Positions 10,646-19,813 are shown, counted from the first letter of the stretch. The stretch: 64,000 bases of DNA from Moraxella lacunata (GCF_900453205.1 NZ_UGQU01000004.1:124001-188000), one strand, 5' to 3'. Notes: generated by a model from the sequence alone, not told the origin. Numbers and translations: made by a program.

Positions 10646-11755
10646 ATGGAATCTAACAAAGATGTGTCGAAACAAAGACCTTTGAGTGTGGCGGCACAGT
10701 ACTGGCAAAGCAAGATTGGTGTTAGTCCTACTTGTCAGCACTCGGATGTTGATGATATTTGCACCCATCAAATCATGCCATCTGATGAGCAGATTAAGGA
10801 CATAAAGGTCATTGTGGTAAGTGACCAACGCAGTCAGCGACTTGCTTTTGATGATGGTTTGCGTGAGGCAGGCTTTGACGTTATTGGCTGTTTTAGTACC
10901 GAACAGCTTGATATAATGATAAAGTCAAAATTGCCCAAAGCGATGGTATGGCTAGTGGAGCCACCTTTATTGGATGGGTTGCAGGCACTCATTGATGGTC
11001 ATAAGCCACGCCTGATGTTGGTGGGTTTTCAAGAGGCTCCCAATCCAAAGCATGATGAGAGTTATAAAAAATGGCAACGTTCACTGCTACGCCGTCTTTG
11101 CAACTCGCTTGGCATGCCCATGATAAAGACTACGGATAAAAAATCCACGACCATCTCCCATGTGTCTGTACGCCCTTGGAAATACGTGCTATTTTTGGGA
11201 GCATCGATGGGCGGACCTGATGCTTTGAAGATATTTTTGGATAACATCTCCCCTGAGTTGCCGCTTGCCGTTTTAATTGCGCATCATTTTGATAAAGAGA
11301 TGATTCATGGTCTGCCAAAGATACTCACTCGCAATAATGACTGGCGATGTCGGGTAATTGGCATCAGTCAGCGATTACAAACGGGGACTTGCTTGATTGC
11401 CCCGATTGAGCAACAAATCGTCTGTGACAGCGAAGGGCGAGTGATTTTACTCGATAAGCCGTGGGAGGGTGAATATCAGCCGAACATCAGTCAGCTCCTT
11501 AAAAACACCAGCGACGTGTATGGCAGTGAACTTATTGGCATCATATTCTCTGGCATGGGTGATGATGGTTCTGCCTATCTTGCCCAAATTGCCCAAAACA
11601 AAAGTCACCTATGGGCTCAAAGCCCTGAGAGTAGTGGTTGTCCCAGCCAGCCCCAAGCGATGATTGATTCAGGATTTTGCCAATTTTTTGGGACACCTTT
11701 GGAACTTGCCAAGCGCATCAATCACATGCTTCGGGGTCTTAAATATTCACAATGA
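10646..11755 (+). CDS. chpB: ChpB, CheB-type receptor methylesterase
   Basis: Predicted glutamate methylesterase that removes methyl groups from PilJ. The C-terminal half is a CheB esterase domain with a complete catalytic triad by alignment to CheB: Ser187 in GASMGGP, His213 in AHHF and Asp307 in SGMGDDG. The spacing Ser to His is 26 residues, as in enteric CheB. The N-terminal ~150 residues are receiver-like in hydrophobic pattern but I see no acidic pocket, as is usual for ChpB. The gene starts 30 nt after chpA and is part of the same cluster. Only the start is uncertain, since the upstream sequence has a weak ribosome site. Confidence 0.88.
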   Translation: MESNKDVSKQRPLSVAAQYWQSKIGVSPTCQHSDVDDICTHQIMPSDEQIKDIKVIVVSDQRSQRLAFDDGLREAGFDVIGCFSTEQLDIMIKSKLPKAMVWLVEPPLLDGLQALIDGHKPRLMLVGFQEAPNPKHDESYKKWQRSLLRRLCNSLGMPMIKTTDKKSTTISHVSVRPWKYVLFLGASMGGPDALKIFLDNISPELPLAVLIAHHFDKEMIHGLPKILTRNNDWRCRVIGISQRLQTGTCLIAPIEQQIVCDSEGRVILLDKPWEGEYQPNISQLLKNTSDVYGSELIGIIFSGMGDDGSAYLAQIAQNKSHLWAQSPESSGCPSQPQAMIDSGFCQFFGTPLELAKRINHMLRGLKYSQ

Positions 11756-11882
11756 CAAACAGTGACGCCCTAAATTCGCTTTAAGCGTGCCATCAAATGC
11801 ATCACGGATGGATGATTCTTGGCAAAACAGCATGATGAATATTAAAGATAGTATCATCATTTACCATTGATTGAGAATAGTT

Positions 11883-12383
11883 ATGAGAAAAATTCAAAAA
11901 CACCAGTTTGAACCTGTAAGCTTGCTTACCGCTGAGCATGGTACCATTGAGGTGACCGCCATTCCTGCCATCGGTCAGCCTGATTGGTTGGTGCCAACCG
12001 CCCTTATCATGAGCGTGGACGAATACCATGAGCGAATCTGGACATATCTGTGGCGGGGTCAAGAGGTCTCGGTGTATCATCTGATTCCCAAAGACATTGA
12101 GGCGGACAAGCTCATCGTCTTAGAAGGTAACTCGGACGTTCACCGTTTGGCACTACAAACCGCAGGCGAACTAACCACCAGAAGGGTCCGTATCTCAGAT
12201 GTGACAGATATTGTTCTAAGTGATGAAGAGATTGCTAACATTCAGCTGTCCATTCCTAATCTACCTAACCGTGAGCAAAGACAAGAAAACTATCTGTACC
12301 AAGCGGTCATGCTAGATGGCGAGATGTATGTCGTGCCTGATTTGGACTTAATCGCTCACCGCTTGGTGGATTTGGACAGCTGA
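11883..12383 (+). CDS. chpC: ChpC-like, CheW-fold adaptor
   Basis: 166 residues from ATG 11883; an in-frame TTG at 11871 gives four more. The pattern matches a CheW adaptor: WRGQEVSVYHLIP, a hydrophobic strand LIVLEGNSDVHRLALQT, and a final VMLDGEMYVVPDLDLIAHRLV, which resembles the C-terminal 'G..y.vpDld.L' of CheW domains. Length and position after chpB match Pseudomonas chpC. The inferred role is coupling receptors to ChpA. Assignment rests on position and fold pattern rather than on a diagnostic motif. About 127 nt separate it from chpB, so it may have its own promoter. Confidence 0.62.
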   Translation: MRKIQKHQFEPVSLLTAEHGTIEVTAIPAIGQPDWLVPTALIMSVDEYHERIWTYLWRGQEVSVYHLIPKDIEADKLIVLEGNSDVHRLALQTAGELTTRRVRISDVTDIVLSDEEIANIQLSIPNLPNREQRQENYLYQAVMLDGEMYVVPDLDLIAHRLVDLDS

Positions 12384-12467
12384 TTTACCAAAAAGCTACT
12401 TTTGTCTTATAATTTTTACCAAAAACTTCGTTATAATAAAACGAATTTTTTATTTAGGGGAATTATC

Positions 12468-12995
12468 ATGACCACGCCAGCCACAAGCCAGCCGACACGC
12501 CACACTGACAAATACAGCCTTGCCACTCGCATTTTTCATTGGATAGGGGCGTTACTCATTATCGTGGCATTTGTGATCATTAATATGGGCGATGAGTATA
12601 TCAGTCTGCACAAATCCATCGGCGCGAGTTTTTTTATTTGGACGATTTTGCGTATCATTAACCGCTTTATCGCCAAAGCCCCACCGCACCCGCCCATGCC
12701 AAAATGGCAAACGGCGATAGCCCATCTGACCCATCTAGGCTTGTATGTTGCCATGCTTGCCATGCCTATTACAGGTATGCTCATGAGTATGTATGGCGGT
12801 CGTGGTGTGAGCGTGTTTGGGCTGTTTAGTTTCCCGAGCGTGGTCGGTATTGACAGAGAGATGGCAAAGGTGATGAACGGACTGCACACAGGGGCGGTGT
12901 TTTATGTGTTGGTGTTTCTGGTCATCGCCCACGTTGGCGGGGCGTTGTATCATCAGTTTGTGATGAAAGATAATTTGATAAGTCGCATGAAGTAA
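12468..12995 (+). CDS. Cytochrome b561 family membrane protein
   Basis: Four-helix di-haem membrane protein that moves electrons from the quinone pool; the natural partner is not evident here. Conserved His ligands are visible: RIFHW in helix 1, LHKSIG in helix 2, LHTGAVF before helix 4, and HVGGALYHQF near the C-terminus. The ATG at 12468 follows a good AGGGG site and gives 175 residues, the family's usual size; an upstream in-frame ATG at 12402 would add 22 hydrophilic residues with no ribosome site. A terminator lies 20 nt downstream, so the gene is probably transcribed alone. Confidence 0.88.
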   Translation: MTTPATSQPTRHTDKYSLATRIFHWIGALLIIVAFVIINMGDEYISLHKSIGASFFIWTILRIINRFIAKAPPHPPMPKWQTAIAHLTHLGLYVAMLAMPITGMLMSMYGGRGVSVFGLFSFPSVVGIDREMAKVMNGLHTGAVFYVLVFLVIAHVGGALYHQFVMKDNLISRMK

Positions 12996-13013
12996 AGTGT
13001 CAATGTAATGGTA

Positions 13014-13045
13014 AAAAGCCCCAACATTTGTTTGGGGCTTGTTTC
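13014..13045 (+). terminator. Rho-independent terminator after cytochrome b561
   Basis: Stem AAGCCCCAA / TTGGGGCTT with a short loop, followed by TGTTTCTTTT. It lies 20 nt after the cytochrome b561 stop. Confidence 0.8.
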
Positions 13046-13178
13046 TTTTCGATGAAAAAATTGATGGTATCTATTAAAAGAATATCCTAATGGTTAGTGG
13101 TGCTTTCTAGGGTAAAAAGTGCCATGGTTTTTGTAGCAAGACTCAATTTCATTGGCTGTAATTTGGCTTTTTACTCTT

Positions 13179-13283
13179 TGTAGTCAAACAAATTTGAAAT
13201 AAGACAAGGAAAACGAGCGAAGTTGTATAAGTAGTACTACGAGCGAGTTTGACACAGTATTATTTCAAAGTTGGCAGACTATA
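13179..13283. mobile_element. 105-bp MITE-like element with 24-bp terminal inverted repeats
   Basis: Ends TGTAGTCAAAC...TTTGAAATAA and its imperfect reverse complement (19 of 24 positions match). The interior has ACGAGCGAAG and ACGAGCGAG as further repeated pieces. It occupies part of the 571-bp gap between cytochrome b561 and the autotransporter. I see no clear target duplication. The arrangement resembles IS1016/IS1595-type repeats of Neisseria and Moraxella, which is from memory and unchecked. The rest of the gap (13284-13566) holds AT-rich upstream sequence of the autotransporter. Confidence 0.65.
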
Positions 13284-13566
13284 TTGTTGCAAGAAAGTGG
13301 CTTGATGTACGCTCATTGAAATTTACATGAGATTTTAAAACATCAAAGCAATCCTTGTACTGCCTTTTATGTGAAAAATAATACCTTTTATCTTAGCGTC
13401 GGAATTTTGAACGATATTTGTAGGTTTTATGTGATATAACTATGTTTGCTGTTGTGTTTATGTATGATTGATGCATGATTTATACAATAGTGTTAATCCA
13501 CGTCTGTGAGCTGTGCTTGATTAACATATCTCATCTTTTGGCATTTTTATAGAAGCAGGAGTTCCC

Positions 13567-16500
13567 ATGAACCACATTTATCGTATTATCTTTAATCGCA
13601 GTTTAGGCATCTATCAGTGCGTGTGCGAATTTGCCAAAGCGTGTGGCAAATCATCAGGTAAGATTTTTAAGGTCAGCGTACTGGCGACCGCAGTAGCAAC
13701 GAGTGGCGTAGCGGTGGCTGATGATTTTTTCTCTGATGCCAATTCTACATTTATTGATGCGAATGTCAATGGTAATCAAACTTATAACAAGCCCTACATT
13801 GTCATCGCCTCAAAGCCTAGTGATGATGTAACCATCACCCTTAACGAGGGCGAGACCTTTAAGCATACCTCTGTTGGCACGGAATATGAGCAATCTGGTG
13901 GCGGTGCTGAGCCAGAACGCATTCCTCATGCGGTTCTTATCGGACAACGAGGCAAAGCTACGGTAAACGCCAATGGAGCTATTATTGATATTGCTGATGT
14001 ACTTTTATTAGGCGAATCATCAAATTCTAATGCTAATGATAGTCATGGTGCACTCAACCTAACAAATGGTAGTCGCTTAACTGTTAAAAATGGTATACAG
14101 GTTGGTGAGAATGGATATGCCAAATTAAATCTTGATGGCAGTACTTTGACCACTAAGGAGTTATGGCTGAGCAATCCAGACCATTATGTACACCCAGCAC
14201 TTGCTGGTATTCAAGCTGAGATTGAGGCTAAAAATAATTCAACCATTACTGCCAATGAACGTCTTGTCATTGGTGAATCAGGCAGAGCCTCGTTTAGACT
14301 TGCAAATTCGATCTTAAATACCGGGATCTTGAAACTGGGCGAAGAAGAAAAGTCATTTCATGATAATGGAGAAACAAAGGCTATTTTTGGTCATGGCGAG
14401 CTTTTTGCTGATAAAAATTCAACAATTAACGCCAAGCAGGTTTATGTAGGCAATGAGGGTTATGGTTACATCGTTCTTGATGATAAATCCAAATTGACCG
14501 CTGAGCAGGTTTTTGTTGGTGGCAACGGCAGAGGGGTTGTTAAAGAGTATGATAACGATAACGCCATTATTTCCCTAAGAAAAGGTTCAAGTATAAAGAC
14601 AGGTTACATTGGTCGTGGAAATCTTGATAATTCTGGTACATCAAACATTTATATTGATGGTGGAACAATAATCATCACACAGCCAACAACATTATTTGAA
14701 AATTTTAGAGATGAAGATCAAGTGGGTATTGGCGGAGATGACATTGCTTATGATTTTAGTGGTATTGGTAATGATGAGACCATTCCAGGAACTGGTGGTG
14801 CTGTTTTCGATACCAATGGCTTTGATGTATCCATTGCCTCAGCAGTCAAGCTGGTAGATGGGGTAAGCACTTACAATCCTAGTACCAATCTTGGTGGTTT
14901 CTACAAAACAGGCAAAGGTACTTTAACAGCTCATGGTAATACAATATCAGGGCTGGGTAGTGATATTGTTATTGGTAATGGCACGCTAAACATTAATGGC
15001 GACTATGCCATGAAAAATGGTCAGACCCTTTATCTTGATATAAAAAGCAGAGACGATTATAGTAAGTTAAATGCCACAGGCACACTTGATATCGCACAAG
15101 GTAAATTAACCGTTCTGGCTTCTGATGTTGTCAAAAATATTATTGCAAACAGTAGTGCCAAGTGGAATGAAGTGGTTAAGGCTGGCACGCTAAATGGTCA
15201 GTTCCAAGCATTTAATGTGCTAGACAATAAAGGTAATGCCATTAAGACTAATCTTAACCCTCAGTACGATGGCAATGTGGTTAATTTGGTTGTTGATAAA
15301 GATAATACAACCCCAACACCTGTGCCAACTCCAACCCCAACACCTGTGCCGACTCCCACGCCTGTGCCAACTCCAGTGCCAACTCCTGCCAATGGTGTAT
15401 TTGCTCATGCCGTCCAAAACACCCATAAAACCGCAGGTTTGCAGATAGCAAGCGTGCTTGATAAAGCGGTTGCCAGCTCTGACAGCGAGCTGGGTAAAAC
15501 CCTTGTTGCCCTACAAACTGTGGCAAAACTTGATGATGAACAACTAAGCCAAATCGCCGAAAATCTCCAACCTGCGATTAACGCCCAAGCCCCTACTGTC
15601 ATCAACGAACAGCACAACCTAGCCACCACCGCAGTTACCGACCGCATCTTTACCACCCGTGCTGACATCACACAAGGCTCAGACGCTGGCGGACGCTCGC
15701 TGTTTAAACGCAGTGATAATCTGTCAAACTCTGTATGGCTACAAGCCGTTGGACAAAAACACAAAGCCGATGAGCGAGGCGGTTTTGCAGGCTTTGACGG
15801 CAATTCGCACGGCTTTGTGGTGGGTACAGACGGCATGGCAAGCGATGATTTGCGTCTGGGTGTGGCACTGGGACACTCCGATAGCGACATTGACAGCACA
15901 GGCACTTCGGTTCGCCAAAACCTACAAACCAAACTCACTCAGGCTTATGTTTATGGCGATTATGGGCTCAATGATGACACCAGTATCAACGGCTTTGTGG
16001 GTTATGGTCGTGCCAATATCGAAACCGAACGTGATATTAACGTGGCCAATGTCTTTGAAGGCAAGGCACGTGCCGACTATGATGCCAAAATCAGTCAAAT
16101 CGGCATCGGCATTGACCGCCGTATTGGCACCATCAACGACCATGTTTCGCCATTTGCTCAGCTTCGCTATACTCGCCTAGCCAGCGACGGGTATACAGAG
16201 ACAGTCCATGGCACTGATTTAGTTGGGAACTTTGGTGTGAGTGTGGCAAAACGCACTGACAACATCGTCCGTGCCACCGCCGGTGTTCACTTTGCCAAAC
16301 CCATCAATGACAACACTCAGCTTATCGGTAGCGTGGCAGGTCATTTAGAAAACGACCATCGACCCACCATCAGTGCTTCATTTAATGGTCTGTCCGATGT
16401 TAGCTTTAACCAAACTGCCCAAAAGAATGACAAATTCTCAGGGTCGCTCGGTCTAGGCGTACGTCATCAGCTAAGTGCCAATACTGAAATTTTGGGGCAA

Positions 16501-16569
16501 TATCAAGGAGAATTTAGCAAAAATACCAGCACTAATGGCGGTACAGTCGCTATCAAGTGGAAGTTTTAA
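13567..16569 (+). CDS. Type Va autotransporter with extended signal peptide and Pro-Thr linker
   Basis: Surface-exposed or secreted protein exported by its own C-terminal barrel. The N-terminus MNHIYRIIFNRSLGIYQCV matches the extended signal peptide region of large autotransporters, followed by a signal ending near VAVADD. The passenger (about residues 55-570) has degenerate repeats of the kind VGENGYAKLNLDGS, IGESGRASFRLANS, VGNEGYGYIVLDDKS, typical of a beta-helix. Residues about 581-607 are a Pro/Thr/Val repeat. About residues 720-1000 form the barrel, ending in Phe (AIKWKF). AGGAG precedes the ATG. The passenger matches no adhesin I recognise; I see no subtilisin triad. Role inferred: adhesion or aggregation. 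Confidence 0.9.
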   Translation: MNHIYRIIFNRSLGIYQCVCEFAKACGKSSGKIFKVSVLATAVATSGVAVADDFFSDANSTFIDANVNGNQTYNKPYIVIASKPSDDVTITLNEGETFKHTSVGTEYEQSGGGAEPERIPHAVLIGQRGKATVNANGAIIDIADVLLLGESSNSNANDSHGALNLTNGSRLTVKNGIQVGENGYAKLNLDGSTLTTKELWLSNPDHYVHPALAGIQAEIEAKNNSTITANERLVIGESGRASFRLANSILNTGILKLGEEEKSFHDNGETKAIFGHGELFADKNSTINAKQVYVGNEGYGYIVLDDKSKLTAEQVFVGGNGRGVVKEYDNDNAIISLRKGSSIKTGYIGRGNLDNSGTSNIYIDGGTIIITQPTTLFENFRDEDQVGIGGDDIAYDFSGIGNDETIPGTGGAVFDTNGFDVSIASAVKLVDGVSTYNPSTNLGGFYKTGKGTLTAHGNTISGLGSDIVIGNGTLNINGDYAMKNGQTLYLDIKSRDDYSKLNATGTLDIAQGKLTVLASDVVKNIIANSSAKWNEVVKAGTLNGQFQAFNVLDNKGNAIKTNLNPQYDGNVVNLVVDKDNTTPTPVPTPTPTPVPTPTPVPTPVPTPANGVFAHAVQNTHKTAGLQIASVLDKAVASSDSELGKTLVALQTVAKLDDEQLSQIAENLQPAINAQAPTVINEQHNLATTAVTDRIFTTRADITQGSDAGGRSLFKRSDNLSNSVWLQAVGQKHKADERGGFAGFDGNSHGFVVGTDGMASDDLRLGVALGHSDSDIDSTGTSVRQNLQTKLTQAYVYGDYGLNDDTSINGFVGYGRANIETERDINVANVFEGKARADYDAKISQIGIGIDRRIGTINDHVSPFAQLRYTRLASDGYTETVHGTDLVGNFGVSVAKRTDNIVRATAGVHFAKPINDNTQLIGSVAGHLENDHRPTISASFNGLSDVSFNQTAQKNDKFSGSLGLGVRHQLSANTEILGQYQGEFSKNTSTNGGTVAIKWKF
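15307..15390 (+). repeat. Tandem repeat encoding a Pro-Thr-Val linker in the autotransporter
   Basis: Units of 6 and 12 nt (variants of CCAACACCTGTG and CCAACTCC) encode PTPVPTPTP-type sequence between the passenger and the barrel. Copy number could vary between strains in steps that keep the frame. Confidence 0.75.
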
Positions 16570-16637
16570 TGCTGTAAAATCCTTGATAATGACACCAATC
16601 TTGCAACCTTAGTCGTACTTAAGGGAGAAAGATTGGC

Positions 16638-16686
16638 ATGCCCCATCAAGGCTCGATTAAGCCAAGTCTTGATGGGGCTTGGCTTT
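16638..16686 (+). terminator. Terminator after the autotransporter
   Basis: Stem GCCCCATCAAG (16640-16650) pairs with CTTGATGGGGC (16668-16678), followed by TTGGCTTTTTAA. Confidence 0.8.
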
Positions 16687-16758
16687 TTAATTGTTTCAGC
16701 CTGTTTTTAAAAATTAGCAGGTGTACAAAATTTTGACGCAAATGAACTATCTGCCAAC

Positions 16759-16788
16759 AAAAAGCACACTTTATCAAGTGTGCTTTTT
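16759..16788. terminator. Bidirectional terminator between the autotransporter and ahpF
   Basis: AAAAGCACACT / AGTGTGCTTTT hairpin with A-rich and T-rich sides; it can stop ahpF from the minus strand and readthrough from the plus strand. Confidence 0.75.
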
Positions 16789-16823
16789 GGGTATTAGATC
16801 TTTAAATGCAAATCTTGAATCAA

Positions 16824-18380
16824 TCAAGAATTCATCATGAGATACTCAAATGCCGACAGCCCTGCCTTTGAGCCTTCGCCCATGGCAATGTTGATTTGCT
16901 TATAAGGCACGGTGGTTACGTCCCCACAGGCAAACACCCCTGCCTTATTGGTGCGACATTTGACATCAATCTCAATCTCGCCATGAGCGGTAATATCGAC
17001 CAAGCCCTTGACGACATCAGAGTTTGGCACCAGTCCGATTTGTACAAATACTGCCGATAGTGGCAAAGTTACATTCTCACCCGACACTCGGTCTTGATAG
17101 ATAAGACTATCTACTTTACCGCCATTTGCTGTGATTTCCTGCGTGGCGGCGTTTTTGATGATTGTGATGTTGTCTTTGGCACTCGCTTTGTCAATCAGCA
17201 CTTGGTCGGCACGCAGTTTATCGCCAAACTCTAACACGGTAACGTGAGCAACGATACCTGCCAAGTCCAACGCCGCTTCCACGCCCGAGTTACCGCCCCC
17301 GATGACCGCCACAGGCTTACCCTTAAAGAAGGGGCCATCGCAGTGTGGGCAATACGCCACGCCGTTGCCGATGTTTTCATCTTCGCCTTTGACACCAAGT
17401 TTACGCCATTTGGCTCCTGTGGCAATGATGAGCGTGCGTGAAGTCCAACTTGCCCCTGTGTTTAGGGTAACTTGATAACCGCCTTTGACTTCTTCGATAG
17501 ACGATACGCTCACGTGTTCTTTAACGGTGATGTTGTATTCTTTAATATGTGTGGCAAGGTTGCTTGCCAAGGTGTTGCCGTTGGTAAGTGGGATTGAGAT
17601 TAGGTTCTCAATGTCTTGGGTATCCTTGACTTGCCCGCCAATACGGTCAGCAACGAGTGCCACACGCAGACCCTTACGAGCGGTATAAATCGCCGCTGCA
17701 CTGCCAGCAGGTCCACCACCGATGACGGTTACGTCTTGGGTTTCTAGCTCTTCGCTTTGACCTTCGGCAAGCAGGTCGGGGTACTCGGCTTGAAGTTTGT
17801 CGATGATACGGGCGGTATCAACTTTACCATTTAAAAATGGCTTACCGTTTAAAAACACCGCAGGCACGCCTTGAATGTTATTTTTTTCAACAAGTTCTGG
17901 GAACACGCCACCATCAATCATCTCGTTTTCAATGCCGTCATTTAACACGGCAAATTGGTTCAACGCTTGCACGACATCAGGGCAGTTGTGGCACGATAGC
18001 GAGACAAAGGTTTGGAATTTCAAAGGTTTTTGAATGCGTTTAACCAGCTCTTGAATGCCTTCGTCCAGCTTCATGGTATGACCGCCTGCGTGCAAAATGG
18101 CAAGTAGCAAGGACGTGAACTCATGACCGCCGGGGATGCCACTAAACACAATGCCCGTATCACGGTTGTCGGTGGCGATTTTAAAGCTCATGGACGACAG
18201 GTCAGTATCCACAACCGTTTTGTCAAAGCCGATTTTGTCCGAACAGCTTGCGATTTGTTCCAAAAAGTCCACCAATTCGGCACGTTTGGCATGGTCGCCT
18301 TGCCCCAAAATCATGGCAATGGGGCGGGTCATGTTGGTGCTGTAAGTTTTGATGGCATCAAGTAAAGATTTGTCTAGCAT
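16824..18380 (-). CDS. ahpF: AhpF, alkyl hydroperoxide reductase flavoprotein subunit
   Basis: NADH-dependent flavoprotein disulfide reductase that recycles AhpC. At 518 residues it matches the family. The N-terminal tandem thioredoxin-like domain has the CHNCPDVV dithiol. The thioredoxin-reductase-like part has the FAD motif VIGGGPAGSAAAIYTARKG, the active dithiol CPHCDGPFFKG, the NADH motif VIGGGNSGVEAALDLAG and the late FAD motif GVFACGDVTTVPYKQI. Its partner ahpC is about 3 kb away on the same strand, separated by other genes, so the two are probably separate transcripts. Control by the nearby OxyR is likely from family knowledge, but I did not identify a binding site. Confidence 0.96.
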   Translation of the reverse strand: MLDKSLLDAIKTYSTNMTRPIAMILGQGDHAKRAELVDFLEQIASCSDKIGFDKTVVDTDLSSMSFKIATDNRDTGIVFSGIPGGHEFTSLLLAILHAGGHTMKLDEGIQELVKRIQKPLKFQTFVSLSCHNCPDVVQALNQFAVLNDGIENEMIDGGVFPELVEKNNIQGVPAVFLNGKPFLNGKVDTARIIDKLQAEYPDLLAEGQSEELETQDVTVIGGGPAGSAAAIYTARKGLRVALVADRIGGQVKDTQDIENLISIPLTNGNTLASNLATHIKEYNITVKEHVSVSSIEEVKGGYQVTLNTGASWTSRTLIIATGAKWRKLGVKGEDENIGNGVAYCPHCDGPFFKGKPVAVIGGGNSGVEAALDLAGIVAHVTVLEFGDKLRADQVLIDKASAKDNITIIKNAATQEITANGGKVDSLIYQDRVSGENVTLPLSAVFVQIGLVPNSDVVKGLVDITAHGEIEIDVKCRTNKAGVFACGDVTTVPYKQINIAMGEGSKAGLSAFEYLMMNS

Positions 18381-18632
18381 AGAGAACCTTATTGTATCAT
18401 TGTCAATAAACTTGACTATATTATAAGGGATTTTTTACCATTGATGAAATTGAATGTTTTTAAGATGATATTTATCAAAGTCAATTAATTGAAAAAAGCC
18501 ATAATTTTGCTTGCTTATACCGTCAATTCTTGCTAAGATAAAGCCATGCCAAATGAGTGGATTTGGTGGGTAGTTGCCATCAAATCAGCTGTTGGAATAT
18601 TACTAACCCATTGATAAATCAGGAGAATTTTC

Positions 18633-18854
18633 ATGTTCCCAGAATACCGTGAACTCATCACCAAACTAAAAACCGAAAATGATTTGCACTTTGTTAAGCT
18701 GTTTGATGAGCATAACGAGCTTGACGAAGAAATCACCAAGCTTGAAAATGACCCTGTTGCCGCCAACAGTCGTGCCGAAGAAATTGAAGGGCTAAAACGC
18801 AAAAAACTGGCTCTAAAAGATGAACTTTATCAGTATCTTTTGACCAAAGCATAA
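18633..18854 (+). CDS. YdcH-like small coiled-coil protein (DUF465)
   Basis: 73 residues, strongly charged and helical: FPEYRELITKLKTENDLHF at the start, then LFDEHNELDEEITKLE and GLKRKKLALKDELYQYL. This is the pattern of the YdcH/DUF465 family, whose function is not known. AGGAG lies 7 nt before the ATG and a terminator follows 22 nt after the stop, so it is a single-gene unit. Confidence 0.85.
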   Translation: MFPEYRELITKLKTENDLHFVKLFDEHNELDEEITKLENDPVAANSRAEEIEGLKRKKLALKDELYQYLLTKA

Positions 18855-18875
18855 TCAATCGCTCATTTAAGTGAT

Positions 18876-18907
18876 AAAAAACACAGGTTGGATGACCTGT
18901 GTTTTTG
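18876..18907 (+). terminator. Terminator after the YdcH-like gene
   Basis: AAACACAGGT / ACCTGTGTTT stem with loop TGGATG and a T run. Confidence 0.85.
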
Positions 18908-18931
18908 TTTGGCTGTAATTTTTTGATGATA

Positions 18932-18962
18932 AAAAATCGCCCAACATATTGAGCGATTTTTG
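18932..18962 (-). terminator. Terminator for the lipoprotein gene
   Basis: AAAAATCGC / GCGATTTTT hairpin 13 nt beyond the lipoprotein stop; symmetrical, so it may work in both directions. Confidence 0.75.
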
Positions 18963-18974
18963 CGATTTATCAAA

Positions 18975-19577
18975 TTAGCTGATGTTGCAACGAGCTTTTT
19001 CTTTGGTGGCAAAGTCTTCAATGAGTGCTTTCATCTTCTCGGGGGTGATGCTCTCTTGCATGGCAGCTTCTAGTTTTTGGTTGGCTTCGCTCTGACTCAT
19101 CTCCACCATCTTGGCTTGGTCTTCTTCGGTCATGACGATAGGCTCGCCATCAATGCTCTCACCACGAGCCAGTTTTTCTTGTTGTTCGGTGTATTTTAGT
19201 ACCTTTTGACCGACTTCGCTTTCATAGAATTTATCTGCTTCTTGGATACCTTCAACGCCAACAGCGTCCACAAGCGTCTGCTTGCTGGTCTCATGATAGG
19301 TCGCCTCGCCGTCTTTGGACATCAGACAAGCCCCTTGCTCTTCGGTGATGTCAGGATTGGTCTGTGCCAAATGCATGAGCGTGGACGCTTGCAAGATTTT
19401 GTTCATCATGGCGATGCTTGGTGAGTTATCCAAATTGACGTTGGTGGTCTTAGCAGGGGTAGTTTGGGCGGTCTCTGCGGTATTGGCAGGCTGTTCGGCT
19501 GGGGCTTCGGTCTTGCTACAAGCGGTCAGTAGGGTGGCAGACACGGTAACTGCCAATAGGGTGCGATAGAGTGTCAT
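18975..19577 (-). CDS. Predicted lipoprotein of unknown function
   Basis: 200 residues. Signal sequence of type II with lipobox LLTAC, Cys20 being the lipidated residue. An Ala/Thr/Pro-rich linker (about 21-50) is followed by a helical, acidic domain with one Cys pair candidate (ACLMSKDGEA and the C-terminal RCNIS). No family recognised. Its start codon lies two bases from an 8-bp duplication left by a mobile element (19588-19720), so its promoter and leader are separated from the coding region by that element. Expression may therefore depend on the element. Confidence 0.8.
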   Translation of the reverse strand: MTLYRTLLAVTVSATLLTACSKTEAPAEQPANTAETAQTTPAKTTNVNLDNSPSIAMMNKILQASTLMHLAQTNPDITEEQGACLMSKDGEATYHETSKQTLVDAVGVEGIQEADKFYESEVGQKVLKYTEQQEKLARGESIDGEPIVMTEEDQAKMVEMSQSEANQKLEAAMQESITPEKMKALIEDFATKEKARCNIS

Positions 19578-19587
19578 AAAATCGTCT

Positions 19588-19720
19588 GGTATTGTTAATT
19601 GAGTATACTTTTCTAGAAAGCCGTTCGTGGTGAGCTTGTCGAACCATAACGGTTTTCCTAGACTTCGACAAGCTCAGTCCGAACGGAAAACCTTAAAATC
19701 TATCTTTATTTAACAATACC
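19588..19720. mobile_element. 133-bp MITE with 8-bp target duplication AATCGTCT
   Basis: Begins GGTATTGTTAA and ends with its reverse complement TTAACAATACC. The same 8 bases AATCGTCT flank both sides (19580-19587 and 19721-19728). The interior is a large imperfect palindrome (GTTCGTGGTGAGCTTGTCGA / TCGACAAGCTCAGTCCGAAC). The right end is nearly identical to the ends of the 35648 and 43348 elements although the interior differs. It lies in the leader of the lipoprotein gene. Confidence 0.9.
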
Positions 19721-19813
19721 AATCGTCTCAATGTTGTCAATGGAATGACTAAAAATGAAGAACAACAATTTTAACACACATTCACCAACTTGACCGATGT
19801 TTTTGTCATAAAT

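Noticed and set aside
13179-13283. Possible small RNA gene upstream of the autotransporter
   Set aside because: The structure is explained by terminal inverted repeats of a mobile element; no separate promoter or terminator evident.
15307-15390. CRISPR-like spacing of short repeats
   Set aside because: Units are 6-12 nt, in frame, and encode a Pro-Thr linker; no spacers.
15405-15938. 177-residue minus-strand frame in the autotransporter
   Set aside because: Shadow frame opposite the barrel-coding region; no ribosome site and no recognisable protein.
18123-18365. 80-residue plus-strand frame opposite ahpF
   Set aside because: Shadow of a clearly conserved gene.
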